A stretch of 64,000 nt of DNA from Flavobacterium sandaracinum (GCF_004349135.1 NZ_SMFN01000012.1:1-64000); one strand, 5' to 3'; numbered from the stretch's first letter, positions 1-8,389 are shown. Made by a program: numbers and translations. Notes: a model not told the origin generated them from the letters alone.

Positions 1-2
1 AA

Positions 3-284
3 GACTTACGGAATGTTTTTGAGAATACCACCGATAAAATTTATGGTCTAAGCAAATTAGCTAGATGGCATGAAAAAGTAGCTCAGGCTGAGTTTAAATC
101 ATTTAATACAATATCTAGATCAATACAGAATCATTACCAAACGATAGTAAACTATTTTGACAACAGAAGTACCAATGCTTCTGCAGAATCCTTTAATGCA
201 AAAATAAAAGCGTTTAGATCTCAATTTAGAGGCGTGAGGAACATAGAGTTTTTCCTTTTCAGACTAACAAATATTTACGCTTAA
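3..284 (+). CDS. ISL3-type transposase, C-terminal part (cut by window edge)
   Basis: An open frame enters from the left edge and stops at 282-284, giving about 93 residues. The stretch with residues STNASAESFNAKIKAF followed by a Phe/Arg-rich tail is the typical C-terminal end of DDE transposases of the ISL3 (IS204/IS1001/IS1165) family; the glutamate in ASAESFN is in the place of the last acidic catalytic residue. The element itself lies mostly outside the window, so completeness and activity cannot be judged. No other transposase is present in the window. Confidence 0.8.
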   Translation, partial: DLRNVFENTTDKIYGLSKLARWHEKVAQAEFKSFNTISRSIQNHYQTIVNYFDNRSTNASAESFNAKIKAFRSQFRGVRNIEFFLFRLTNIYA

Positions 285-289
285 TTTTT

Positions 290-317
290 GCTACTCCACG
301 GGTTTTCGTTATGATCC
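290..317 (+). repeat. Putative right terminal inverted repeat of the ISL3-type element
   Basis: Just after the transposase stop the sequence runs to ATGATCC at 311-317. Read from the outside this starts GGATCATAACG, and ISL3-family ends usually start with GG. The partner repeat is outside the window, so the exact end is inferred from position only. Confidence 0.35.
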
Positions 318-366
318 ATTAAAGAGGTAGAAAATAATAAAATACTCAATAGTATTAAATAAAAAA

Positions 367-390
367 AACTCCATTATTTCTAATGGAGTT
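367..390 (-). terminator. Rho-independent terminator of tRNA-Val
   Basis: A perfect 10-bp stem (367-376 with 381-390) around a 4-nt loop is followed, on the minus strand, by a run of T. It lies just 3' of the tRNA. A short T run also follows on the plus strand, so it could also stop read-through from the insertion sequence. Confidence 0.8.
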
Positions 391-395
391 TTTTG

Positions 396-470
396 TGGGC
401 GATGAGGGGTTCGAACCCCCGACCCCCTCGGTGTAAACGAGGTGCTCTGAACCAGCTGAGCTAATCGCCC
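396..470 (-). tRNA. tRNA-Val (anticodon TAC)
   Basis: The minus strand folds as a 75-nt cloverleaf: 7-bp acceptor stem (GGGCGAT with ATCGCCC), D arm, a 5-bp anticodon stem (CCTCG/CGAGG) around loop TTTACAC giving anticodon TAC, and a T arm with the TTCGAAC loop. The discriminator base is A, and CCA is not encoded. It reads valine GTA (and GTG by wobble). A promoter at 511-541 and a terminator at 367-390 frame it as a single-gene unit. Confidence 0.97.
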
Positions 471-510
471 TATAACAATTAAGTAACTTTCGTAACCGTT
501 TTTGCTGGTG

Positions 511-541
511 CAAATATACACTTAGAATCCATATATACAAA
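511..541 (-). promoter_or_regulatory. Promoter of tRNA-Val
   Basis: On the minus strand there is TTTG (538-541), 19 nt, then TATATTTG (511-518). This is an exact match to the Bacteroidota sigma-A consensus TTTG-N19-TAnnTTTG. Transcription would start near 506, about 35 nt before the tRNA 5' end. Confidence 0.75.
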
Positions 542-634
542 CACTTTTTTAAAAAAAATTATTAAAATTTACGATAAATATTCTTTCTTACTCTTTCACA
601 GCATTTTAAATAAAGGATGAAACGGAATGATTTT

Positions 635-665
635 TTTGTATTGACTTCGTATAGTCTTACATTTG
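635..665 (+). promoter_or_regulatory. Promoter of the ABC exporter
   Basis: TTTG at 635-638, 19 nt, then TACATTTG at 658-665, matching the Bacteroidota consensus exactly. The expected start near 670 leaves a leader of about 14 nt before the ATG at 684. Confidence 0.75.
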
Positions 666-683
666 TCCCATAAATAATAAATA

Positions 684-2468
684 ATGGCAAGATTCAAAGA
701 AAACGATTTACCAAAATCAAAAATTACTGCAAGTTCACTCCAAAAAGCGACTGTAATATTTCAATATGCAGGAAATCACCGTTGGAAATTTTATGTAGGT
801 TTAATTTTTTTATTATTCACTGGAGCGACTGCCCTTGCCTTTCCTAAATTGATGGGAATGCTTATTGATTGCGTAAAAAACAAAGACAACTCTCAGGCTA
901 ATATGATTGCAGGAGGACTAATCGTAATCTTATTTCTACAATCGATTTTTTCGTTTTTTAGACTATATCTATTTGTCAATTTTACTGAAAACACACTTGC
1001 GAATCTGAGACTAGCACTTTATAGTAATTTGGTAAAATTACCTATGTCTTTCTTCTCGCAAAAACGTGTTGGGGAATTAAACAGCCGAATCAGTTCTGAT
1101 ATCACCCAAATACAAGATACCTTAACATCAACCATAGCCGAATTCCTAAGACAATTTATTCTAATTATTGGTGGCGTTCTTTTATTGGCAAATGAAAGTA
1201 TCAAATTGACATTGTTGATGTTATCCGTTGTTCCGCTTGTTGCTGTTGCGGCAGTTATTTTTGGGCGATTTATTAGAAAATACTCAAAAAATGTTCAAGA
1301 CAAAGTGGCTGAAAGTCAAGTAATAGTTGAAGAAACCATGCAAGGAATCAGTATTGTAAAGGCTTTTGCCAATGAATGGTACGAAATTGCCCGCTATAAC
1401 GGAAAAATAAAGGAAGTCGTTAAAATAGCCATTAAAGGTGGAAAATACCGAGGTTACTTTGCTTCATTTATTATTTTCTGTCTTTTTGGAGCCATTGTTG
1501 CCGTAGTTTGGTTTGGTGTTCGATTGAGTATTAGTGGAGAAATGAGTGTCGGACAATTAATCTCTTTTGTCCTGTATTCTACGTTTGTAGGAGCTTCTTT
1601 TGGCGGAATTGCAGAACTTTATGCGCAAATTCAGAAAGCTATTGGAGCAACGGAACGCGTTTTTGAATTATTAGACGAAACGCCTGAAAAAATTAATTCA
1701 ACTCAAAATGAAACAGCTCAAAAAATAAAAGGAAACGTTACTTTCAAAAATGTGGCTTTTAGCTACCATTCCAGAAAAGAAATAAAAGTATTGAAAGACG
1801 TTAGTTTTACCGCTAATTTTGGTCAAAAAATAGCGATTGTGGGACCTAGTGGAACTGGGAAATCTACTATCGCTTCGCTCCTATTGCGTTTTTATAACAT
1901 TGATAACGGAGAGATATTGATTGACGGAAAAAATATTTACGATTATGATTTAGAAAATCTTCGAGGAAATATGAGCATAGTTCCTCAAGATGTGATATTA
2001 TTTGGAGGTACCATTAAAGAAAATATTGCCTACGGAAAACCCAATGCTACTGATGAGGAAATTATTTTAGCTGCACGACAAGCTAATGCTTTAACTTTTA
2101 TCGAAAGTTTTCCTGAAAAATTTGAAACTATTGTGGGTGAAAGAGGAATTAAATTGTCTGGTGGGCAAAGACAACGCATTGCAATTGCAAGAGCGTTATT
2201 AAAAAATCCAAGTATTTTAATTTTAGATGAAGCCACATCGTCATTAGATAGCGAAAGCGAAAAACAGGTTCAAGAAGCTTTAGAAATTTTGATGCAAGGA
2301 AGAACCAGTATCATTATAGCGCATCGTTTGTCAACCATTCGCAGCGCAGATCAAATTTTAGTTTTAGACAATGGTAAAATTTCAGAGCAAGGAACACATC
2401 AGGAATTAATTGCCTTAGAAAATGGAATCTATAAAAATTTAAGTAATCTCCAGTTTAGTAATTCTTAA
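684..2468 (+). CDS. ABC exporter with fused membrane and ATPase domains (MsbA/lipid-exporter type)
   Basis: A 594-residue half-transporter in which about six membrane segments (residues 35-330) precede an ATPase domain. The ATPase shows Walker A GPSGTGKST near 387, the signature LSGGQRQR near 491 and Walker B LILDEATSSLD near 512, followed by the switch histidine in AHRLS. This layout is that of type IV exporters such as MsbA, which work as homodimers in the inner membrane. The substrate cannot be read from the sequence; a lipid or a drug is the usual guess. It has its own promoter and terminator, so it is probably monocistronic. The start is supported by the promoter at 635-665. Confidence 0.9.
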   Translation: MARFKENDLPKSKITASSLQKATVIFQYAGNHRWKFYVGLIFLLFTGATALAFPKLMGMLIDCVKNKDNSQANMIAGGLIVILFLQSIFSFFRLYLFVNFTENTLANLRLALYSNLVKLPMSFFSQKRVGELNSRISSDITQIQDTLTSTIAEFLRQFILIIGGVLLLANESIKLTLLMLSVVPLVAVAAVIFGRFIRKYSKNVQDKVAESQVIVEETMQGISIVKAFANEWYEIARYNGKIKEVVKIAIKGGKYRGYFASFIIFCLFGAIVAVVWFGVRLSISGEMSVGQLISFVLYSTFVGASFGGIAELYAQIQKAIGATERVFELLDETPEKINSTQNETAQKIKGNVTFKNVAFSYHSRKEIKVLKDVSFTANFGQKIAIVGPSGTGKSTIASLLLRFYNIDNGEILIDGKNIYDYDLENLRGNMSIVPQDVILFGGTIKENIAYGKPNATDEEIILAARQANALTFIESFPEKFETIVGERGIKLSGGQRQRIAIARALLKNPSILILDEATSSLDSESEKQVQEALEILMQGRTSIIIAHRLSTIRSADQILVLDNGKISEQGTHQELIALENGIYKNLSNLQFSNS

Positions 2469-2480
2469 CCTTTTGATTAC

Positions 2481-2507
2481 CCCTCTCCAAAAGAGAGGGA
2501 GTTTTTA
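2481..2507 (+). terminator. Terminator of the ABC exporter gene
   Basis: A 7-bp stem (CCCTCTC 2481-2487 with GAGAGGG 2493-2499), a 5-nt loop and then a T run. It begins 12 nt after the stop codon. The C/T-rich arm resembles repetitive CCCTCTCC hairpins common between genes in these bacteria; a related one is at 8025-8041. Confidence 0.7.
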
Positions 2508-2677
2508 ATTCTACAATTTTAAAAGCGCTAATTAGTCTGGAAATCAGAATCAATTAGAAATACAATACCTTCGATTTTAAGCAGCAATTAAACCATGAAA
2601 CTAAAAAAACTTAGCTGATGAATGGGTTGTAACATCGTATTTCTGATTTATATTTTATAAAAATACTGGTTCAATAA

Positions 2678-2845
2678 TTATCTCTGTAAAACTGAGTTTG
2701 CAATAAAACACTCCGTGTGGGCGCGATGGTGAATTTCATTTAGTATCGTTTCATCTGGAATGCTATCTCCTGTAAAGGTTATTTTTGGTCGCAGATGGGT
2801 ACGATCATAATTTTTATAGGAGAAACCATCTAACTCATTTTTCCA
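2678..2845 (-). pseudogene. OsmC-family peroxide reductase fragment (decayed)
   Basis: On the minus strand a 55-codon open stretch, preceded by an in-frame stop and lacking a start, translates to residues ending in HHRAHTECFIANSV and then a stop. The conserved C-terminal end of OsmC/Ohr-like proteins reads much the same (RPxI.F.G, HHxAH..CFIANSV), including the catalytic cysteine. An intact OsmC protein is about 140 residues, so roughly the N-terminal 60 percent is missing. It lies in the 420-bp gap between two genes and is probably a remnant. Confidence 0.7.
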
Positions 2846-2891
2846 ACTTCAATTAACTTAATGTTCTGACATGGTTATTTTTTTTAATTAA

Positions 2892-3848
2892 TTATTCTGG
2901 TTTGCGTTTCTTATTTTTAATATGGTGTTTTTTAAGCTCACTCCCTTTAGTATCAAAACGAGTTATACTATCCTGACCAACAACATTTACATAGGATAGA
3001 GGCTTTACAACTTCAGGCTTTTTTTGTGTTTGTGCCTCATCGTGCCAAGCATCCGATTTAATTAGTTGATTATTTTCGCTTTCATCATTGATGTAGCATT
3101 CAAATTTATCACCTTGTCGCTTATATAATGAATTTTTTTTGTGAGGACCTACCCAAGGAGAATCGGTTTTAAAATTAGTTGACCAAGTTTGGCAACACAA
3201 ATAGCTTCCACAAGGACCTATATCGCCAATGCGATTTGCTTCTTCACGCAACCCAATTTGACACATCTCTATCCGCACATGAAAGGCTTCGAAAAGGCAT
3301 TTAATTAACTCTCGATAATCCACACGTCCTTCGGCGGTGTAATAAAATGTGGCTTTAGTTTTATCACCCTGATAATCCACATCGGTTAGTTTCATTGATA
3401 AACCGAGCTCTTTGGCTATCACGCGTGCTTTACACATCGTATCTAATTCCATTTCTTTGGCAAGCTTCCATTTACTTGTATCATAGGAGGTTGCTTTGCG
3501 TTGGATTTTTTTTAAAATATCTTCGCTACGCACATTCTTTTTCTTGAGCTGCAAACTTACTAGTTCCCCAGTTAAGGAAACATGCCCAACATCATAACCA
3601 CCCTTATTGCCATCAACTAGAACTAATTCTCCATTTTTTAAATCTATGTTTTGATCGTTAAGATAAAATTCCTTTCGGGATCCTTTGAATTTTATCTCAA
3701 TAATAGTGTAAACTTTATCATCAAGTGGTACAACGATATCCGATAGCCAGTCATATACATCGGATTGGCTGTGTCCATAAGAATAGTATGAATCGCTAGT
3801 TTTGATTCCACCAAGAACAATAGTCCCTTCTGTTGAATAATTTTTCAT
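2892..3848 (-). CDS. RicT/PSP1-domain protein, divergent form
   Basis: A 318-residue protein with the PSP1 C-terminal domain (about residues 110-200) and the motif GPCGSYLCCQTW (Cys 213, 218, 219, with Cys 196 before it). In Bacillus, RicT (YaaT) works with RicA and RicF in a complex that binds [4Fe-4S] clusters and affects RNA maturation. Canonical RicT has a second cysteine block (CGxLxCCLxYE) about 30 residues further on. Here that stretch is replaced by an unrelated lysine-rich segment, so only one cysteine block remains. It is the last gene of the iron-sulfur locus, which suggests a link to cluster assembly. The usual flavobacterial ricT neighbours (holB, gldH) are absent, so this is probably a paralogue. 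Confidence 0.7.
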   Translation of the reverse strand: MKNYSTEGTIVLGGIKTSDSYYSYGHSQSDVYDWLSDIVVPLDDKVYTIIEIKFKGSRKEFYLNDQNIDLKNGELVLVDGNKGGYDVGHVSLTGELVSLQLKKKNVRSEDILKKIQRKATSYDTSKWKLAKEMELDTMCKARVIAKELGLSMKLTDVDYQGDKTKATFYYTAEGRVDYRELIKCLFEAFHVRIEMCQIGLREEANRIGDIGPCGSYLCCQTWSTNFKTDSPWVGPHKKNSLYKRQGDKFECYINDESENNQLIKSDAWHDEAQTQKKPEVVKPLSYVNVVGQDSITRFDTKGSELKKHHIKNKKRKPE

Positions 3849-3921
3849 ATTGACTTATATATTAATTTCCTCTCGAGCGCGTTTGAAAGTTTGAAATTTC
3901 AGTTTAATAAAAGAAAGATAA

Positions 3922-4254
3922 TCAAAATTCGTCTTCATCAATCCCTAGAAGCATATTGTAAACTTCTTGTAATTCCAATAACGTTTTTTTATTCCCCATT
4001 TTTTTGGCAATCTCAATTCCTCTTTTATAAATTTCAGCTGCTTTGTCTACTTCATTCAGCGACTCATATAATTTCCCCAATTGATAATAACTCGCTACAT
4101 AATTTTCATCATCATTTAACAATTTCAAAAAGTAATTTACAGCGGTATCCTTTTCTTTAACCAAAACATATTCTAATGCCAATGCGTATTTCAGAAAAGA
4201 GTCGTTGCTATCTTCCTTCAAAAATTCTTGTAATTGTTCAATTCTATTATTCAT
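3922..4254 (-). CDS. Small TPR-repeat protein
   Basis: A 110-residue protein consisting almost only of tetratricopeptide helices: residues 15-50 and 52-85 show the TPR pattern (YALALEYV..; YYQLGKLYESLNEVDKAAEIYKRGI). No signal peptide or membrane segment is seen. TPRs are protein-binding scaffolds, and no catalytic residue is evident. It lies between the Nfu and RicT-like genes, 199 bp after the former, so it may be a later member of the iron-sulfur locus. Its partner is unknown. Confidence 0.75.
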   Translation of the reverse strand: MNNRIEQLQEFLKEDSNDSFLKYALALEYVLVKEKDTAVNYFLKLLNDDENYVASYYQLGKLYESLNEVDKAAEIYKRGIEIAKKMGNKKTLLELQEVYNMLLGIDEDEF

Positions 4255-4453
4255 TATTTTTTGTGAAAGTATTAGTCATATTGAAGAGTCTTTTGCAAAA
4301 TAATTGCATGCTTAATTTATAAAAATAATTGGTTTTTTTATTAGATTCCAACTAACCTTTAAACTTTATAAATGGCTAAGCTAATCCAGTTTGGTTTTAT
4401 ACCTTGGATCTTGGGCTATTTGAATATCATTATTTGACATTTTCTTACTTTTT

Positions 4454-5032
4454 TTAAGCTGTTTCCGTAACTACTTTTTTCACTTCGGGAACCATTTCTC
4501 GTAGCATATTTTGAACACCCATTTTCAAAGTAGTATTAGTAGAAGGGCAGCCGTGACAAGAACCCTTCAGCATCACGGTTACGGTTCCGTTTTCGAAAGA
4601 TTTGAAATGAATGGCGCCACCATCTCCTTCAACGGCTGGCCGAATATATTCATCAAGAATTGAAATTATTTTTTGTTCAATATCCCCAGAAATGTTTACC
4701 GGTACTTCTGATTTTTCTTCAATTAATTCGCCATCGAGAAGAGGTTCTTTTAGGGCAAGCTTTGCTTTAATTAGCTCCTTAATTTCCGGTATTACCTCAT
4801 ACCATTCAAAGCTTTCGTCCTTGGTTACGGTAATAAAATTGGAAGTAATAAAAACGCCTTTTACATAAGGAAGTTCAAATATTTTTGTGGCAAGAGGAGA
4901 AATGGCTGCCTTTTCTTTTGTTCGGAATTCAATGCTTTTGCCTTCCTCATCGATTAACAAAAAGGTCAGTACAAATTTCATTGTGACGGGATTAGGCGTC
5001 ATTTCGGTATAAATGGAGATTGGTGCGTTCAT
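4454..5032 (-). CDS. Nfu-type iron-sulfur cluster carrier
   Basis: A 192-residue protein with an Nfu N-terminal domain (residues 7-90) and a C-terminal NifU-like domain (about 117-185) holding the cluster-binding CxxC as GSCHGCPS (Cys 159, 162). Nfu proteins bind a [4Fe-4S] cluster at the dimer interface and pass it to target enzymes in the cytosol. The gene follows the Mrp ATPase gene by 57 bp in the same direction, a pairing that suits stepwise cluster transfer. Many flavobacterial Nfu proteins are longer, so this is a compact form. Confidence 0.9.
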   Translation of the reverse strand: MNAPISIYTEMTPNPVTMKFVLTFLLIDEEGKSIEFRTKEKAAISPLATKIFELPYVKGVFITSNFITVTKDESFEWYEVIPEIKELIKAKLALKEPLLDGELIEEKSEVPVNISGDIEQKIISILDEYIRPAVEGDGGAIHFKSFENGTVTVMLKGSCHGCPSTNTTLKMGVQNMLREMVPEVKKVVTETA

Positions 5033-5089
5033 TTTTTTATATTTATTTAAACTTTTATCGAAAAAAAGATAGGTGTTATATTATTGATT

Positions 5090-6184
5090 TTACCATTTAA
5101 CATCTGCCACTTGAGCTGGTACTTTTGCATTTTGTATAGACACTTGCTGCGCCACCTTGCGTGCCATTTCCATGTAGGCAATAGCTTGGGGTGTGTTTTC
5201 CTGCAGCACAGCGGGGCGACCTAGATCACCAGATTCACAAATATTTTGTACTAATGGTATTTCTCCCAACAACGGAACTTCTAATTCTTCGGCAAGCTTT
5301 TTTGCTCCGTCTTTACCAAAAATATAATAGCGTTTCTCCGGCTCGTCGGGCGGACTGAAATAAGCCATATTTTCTACAATGCCTAAAACGGGTACATTTA
5401 TAGACGGTAATTGAAACATTCCAACTCCTTTTTTGGCATCAGCCAAAGCCACAAATTGAGGAGTGCTTACAATTACAACTCCGTTCAAAGGAACGGCACC
5501 AACCAGTGATAAATGAATGTCGCCAGTTCCGGGAGGTAAATCAATAATCATATAATCTAATTCCCCCCATTCTGCTTCCTGAAACAATTGGACAACCGCT
5601 TTTGATGCCATTGGTCCACGCCAGACTAGCGCTTGGGAAGTATCTACAAAAAATCCGATGGATAATAATTTTACTCCAAAACTTTCTACGGGAATCATTT
5701 TATTTACACCATTAATCTCTTTAATCATTGGCTTTGCATCCATTACATCAAACATAATGGTTTGTGAAGGTCCATAAATATCGGCATCTACCAAACCAAC
5801 CGATGCACCTAGTTTTACCAAAGCCAAAGCTAGGTTTGAAGCCACCGTTGATTTCCCAACACCACCTTTGCCGGATGCTACTCCTATAATATTTTTAACA
5901 TTTGGTAACAAAGGTCCTCCGCTTTTTCGAGAGGAAACATCGGAAGTCATTTTCACATTTACATTCGCTTCTTCATCTATAAAATGTAAAATTGAATTTA
6001 CACAAGCCTTGTGAATCAATTCTTTCATTGGGCAAGCAGGCGTTGTAAGTACTACGGTAAAACTTACGTTTTTTCCCTCTACTTCTAAATCCTTGATCAT
6101 GCCAAGGGTTACCAAATCCTTTTTTAAATCAGGATCTTCGACATTTTTTAAAGCTTCTAAAACTTGTTCTTTCGTAATATTCAT
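5090..6184 (-). CDS. Mrp/ApbC/Nbp35-family iron-sulfur carrier ATPase
   Basis: A 364-residue protein with an N-terminal DUF59 domain (residues 5-80, with the conserved cysteine in TTPACPMKE) and a P-loop domain with the deviant Walker A GKGGVGKS (105-112). Mrp/ApbC/Nbp35 proteins carry [4Fe-4S] clusters and hand them on in an ATP-dependent way. The CxxC that binds the cluster in enterobacterial ApbC is not seen; the matching stretch reads ENMAYFSPPDEPEKRYYIFG. The gene is 33 bp downstream of the WD40 gene and 57 bp upstream of nfu. An older annotation as a sodium/proton antiporter (Mrp) would be wrong. Confidence 0.9.
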   Translation of the reverse strand: MNITKEQVLEALKNVEDPDLKKDLVTLGMIKDLEVEGKNVSFTVVLTTPACPMKELIHKACVNSILHFIDEEANVNVKMTSDVSSRKSGGPLLPNVKNIIGVASGKGGVGKSTVASNLALALVKLGASVGLVDADIYGPSQTIMFDVMDAKPMIKEINGVNKMIPVESFGVKLLSIGFFVDTSQALVWRGPMASKAVVQLFQEAEWGELDYMIIDLPPGTGDIHLSLVGAVPLNGVVIVSTPQFVALADAKKGVGMFQLPSINVPVLGIVENMAYFSPPDEPEKRYYIFGKDGAKKLAEELEVPLLGEIPLVQNICESGDLGRPAVLQENTPQAIAYMEMARKVAQQVSIQNAKVPAQVADVKW

Positions 6185-6217
6185 TTTGGCCTCCTTTTAT
6201 TTCATTAATTTTTTGTT

Positions 6218-7150
6218 CTAAAAACTATTTACTTCTCTTACCATAACCAATCTATCATCACCTACAGAAACTAAATAGTTATTATAAGTACTCCAAATTA
6301 ATTTGTTTACCGAATGTGTGTGAGCATCAAAATTTTCTTTGGTGATGCGTTTTAATAATTGAAACGTTTTTGCATCCCAAATTTTGATAGTTTTATCACG
6401 GCTGGCAGTAGCAAATAAGGTCGCATCAGGATTATATACAATATCGTAAATTGCCCAATTATGTGCAGGAATTGACTTTACTAAATCATAATTTCCTACT
6501 TGCCATATGTTTAAATGTGCATCTCTTCCTCCAGTCAAAAGAAATTTACCATCAGGGCTGTAACGCACAACATTTGATGCAAGTCCATGCCCAATAAAAT
6601 CTTTTTTATAATCCAATGTATGCAGGTCAAATACAAGAATATTACAGTCCCCTAGTGCAACCGCTATTTCGGAAGTGGTATAATTAAAATCAATGCTGCG
6701 TACTTTTTCCTTGGATAGTTTTTTCATTTTAATCAATGACAAAGTATCAAGTGAGCAAACGGCAAAATTACCATCGCCACCGGCTGTATAAAAGCAATTG
6801 GTTTCTAAGGAATATTTGATATCAAAAATCGGTGCCGTATGATGTTGCAGCATTTTTATTTCTTCCTTTTTCTCTAAATCAAGGATGTGAATACTTCCGG
6901 TTGTTGTTCCCGCAAGCAATAATTTTTTTTCAGGAATATGACAAATAGCATAAACAGCAGCAGGTAAAGATGCCGAAAATTTTTCGGCTTGCAGAGTTTC
7001 TAAATTCCATAATGCGATAAACATATCACTGCCCGCTGTAAAAACAGTATTTTCAGATGTGCCTTTATCCATCGCATATACACAGCCGCTGTGGCCAGTA
7101 AGTGTTGCGATATGTTTCATACCAATGTTTATTTTTTTTATTGTCTCCAT
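6218..7150 (-). CDS. WD40-repeat protein of the iron-sulfur locus
   Basis: A 310-residue protein made of about seven WD40 blades; several repeats end in WD-like dipeptides (LWNLE, IWQVG, IWDAK) and begin with GH or H-D signatures (LTGHSGCVYAMD, HTHSVNKLIW). No signal peptide is present, so it should be a cytoplasmic beta-propeller scaffold. It sits 33 bp upstream of the Mrp/Nbp35 ATPase. In eukaryotes the cytosolic iron-sulfur targeting complex contains a WD40 protein (Cia1), Nbp35 and a DUF59 protein (Cia2), and all three families are neighbours here. Whether they form an equivalent complex is inference. Confidence 0.8.
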   Translation of the reverse strand: METIKKINIGMKHIATLTGHSGCVYAMDKGTSENTVFTAGSDMFIALWNLETLQAEKFSASLPAAVYAICHIPEKKLLLAGTTTGSIHILDLEKKEEIKMLQHHTAPIFDIKYSLETNCFYTAGGDGNFAVCSLDTLSLIKMKKLSKEKVRSIDFNYTTSEIAVALGDCNILVFDLHTLDYKKDFIGHGLASNVVRYSPDGKFLLTGGRDAHLNIWQVGNYDLVKSIPAHNWAIYDIVYNPDATLFATASRDKTIKIWDAKTFQLLKRITKENFDAHTHSVNKLIWSTYNNYLVSVGDDRLVMVREVNSF

Positions 7151-7495
7151 TTTATTTTAAAAAATTATGCCCACACTATTTTATTTGTAAAGCTGTAACC
7201 TAGTGGATTATTGAAATGCTAATTAATTATTTTTGTATCGGGCTACTTTTCTTTCCTTATTTCGAAACTATAGCTACTTCTGACGGTTATTATTGTGTTA
7301 TAATCCCAGCATATTATAATTTTGGAATGATTATCAATAATTAGTTCCTCTCTCTCTTTTTTTATTTCTTTTAATACTATTCCATTTTTAATTCCTTTTA
7401 TTCATAAATTCAGGAAGGCGATTATGGTTTTTTTAATTATTGAGTAGCTATTCTATTCCTATTTAAAGAATATGGTATTTAGTCGTTTTCCAAAT
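7151..7495. other. 345-bp gap inside the iron-sulfur locus
   Basis: I see no open frame with recognisable content, no strong hairpin with a T run and no full promoter match on the minus strand. The gap separates the suf part (Rrf2 to DUF2480) from the WD40-Mrp-Nfu part, so the latter may have its own promoter here. Confidence 0.4.
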
Positions 7496-8008
7496 TTAAA
7501 TTTGTTTGGGCTGCTTGTATAACGGAACCATAGAACAAGCTTCGCCATACATAACACTTTTTGCAATTGGTCGTAAAAGCCTGGTGATTTCGACATAAGC
7601 CGCTTTAGGAACTGGTAAATGGCCACAACCCTTAATCACGACGCGAGCATCTTTATATTCATCGAAATTTAGTTTGTTAAGGATCTCATTATACAAAATG
7701 GTTTCCAGTGTTTCTAAATCACCAAACACAACCCTTTTTACGTAAGGCTCTAATTGAATTGCTAACAGCATATAAGCCCAAGTTGGAACAACAGCATCGG
7801 CAGAACAAATAAGGGCAGCGTATTTATCTGTGTATTTGCTCCAATCTTCATTCTTAACAAATTCCCTAAAGTCTTTTTCTTTTAATATTAAACCTTGAAA
7901 TAAATGCTCTTTTATATCCAATACTACACGATCACCCTGAGGGTAAAACGTTTCGAGGTCAATGGTGATGATGCCACTTAATGCTACTTTATTAATTATT
8001 TCCTTCAT
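7496..8008 (-). CDS. DUF2480-family protein
   Basis: A 170-residue cytoplasmic protein of the DUF2480 family, which in Flavobacteriia is regularly found at the end of suf operons. No catalytic motif is known. Conserved-looking features are a single cysteine in CSADAVVP, one in VVIKGCGHLPVP and one in GEACSMVPL; these could bind metal or a cluster, but that is inference. It is 46 bp downstream of the DUF59 gene, with a small hairpin between them. Confidence 0.8.
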   Translation of the reverse strand: MKEIINKVALSGIITIDLETFYPQGDRVVLDIKEHLFQGLILKEKDFREFVKNEDWSKYTDKYAALICSADAVVPTWAYMLLAIQLEPYVKRVVFGDLETLETILYNEILNKLNFDEYKDARVVIKGCGHLPVPKAAYVEITRLLRPIAKSVMYGEACSMVPLYKQPKQI

Positions 8009-8024
8009 CTATTTCTTTTTTGCT

Positions 8025-8041
8025 CCTCTCCTTTGGGGAGG
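8025..8041. repeat. REP-like CCTCTCC/GGGGAGG hairpin
   Basis: A 7-bp stem (8025-8031 with 8035-8041, one G-T pair) with a TTT loop lies between the DUF59 and DUF2480 genes. The arm sequence, followed by GTTGGGTGGAG, resembles short intergenic repeats that are common in Bacteroidota. In an operon it could affect RNA stability; no T run follows. Confidence 0.45.
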
Positions 8042-8054
8042 TTGGGTGGAGATT

Positions 8055-8384
8055 TTACATAAATCCTAATTCGAGTTCTGCCTCTTCGCTCATCATTTCT
8101 TTTTCCCAAGGCGGGCTATAAGTCATTGTTATTTTTGCTGATTTAATTCCCTCTATTTCACGTAATTTTTGTTCTGTTTCAGGGGGCAAGGTTTCAGCTA
8201 CAGGACAGGATGGTGATGTTAAAGTCATTAGAATAGTAAGATTGTTCTCTATATCAATATTGAGTTCGTAAATCAATCCTAACTCCCAAATATCAACTGG
8301 AATTTCCGGGTCGTAACAAGTTTTAAGGGTATTGATAGCCTTTTGCGCAAGCTCCATATTTTGTGTAATAATTTCTGCTGCCAT
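8055..8384 (-). CDS. SUF-associated DUF59 (MIP18-type) protein, SufT-like
   Basis: A 109-residue protein made of one DUF59 domain, with DPEIPVDIWELGLIY (25-39) and the reactive cysteine in SPSCPVAE (Cys60). DUF59/MIP18 proteins such as SufT and eukaryotic Cia2 help mature or deliver iron-sulfur clusters. The gene starts 5 bp after the sufD stop codon, so it is co-transcribed with sufD. In many relatives sufS and sufE sit between sufD and this gene; here they are absent. Confidence 0.88.
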   Translation of the reverse strand: MAAEIITQNMELAQKAINTLKTCYDPEIPVDIWELGLIYELNIDIENNLTILMTLTSPSCPVAETLPPETEQKLREIEGIKSAKITMTYSPPWEKEMMSEEAELELGFM

Positions 8385-8389
8385 ATCTT

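Noticed and set aside
355..540. Open frames over the tRNA-Val region
   Set aside because: They cross the tRNA, its promoter and its terminator; overlap with a clear tRNA rules them out.
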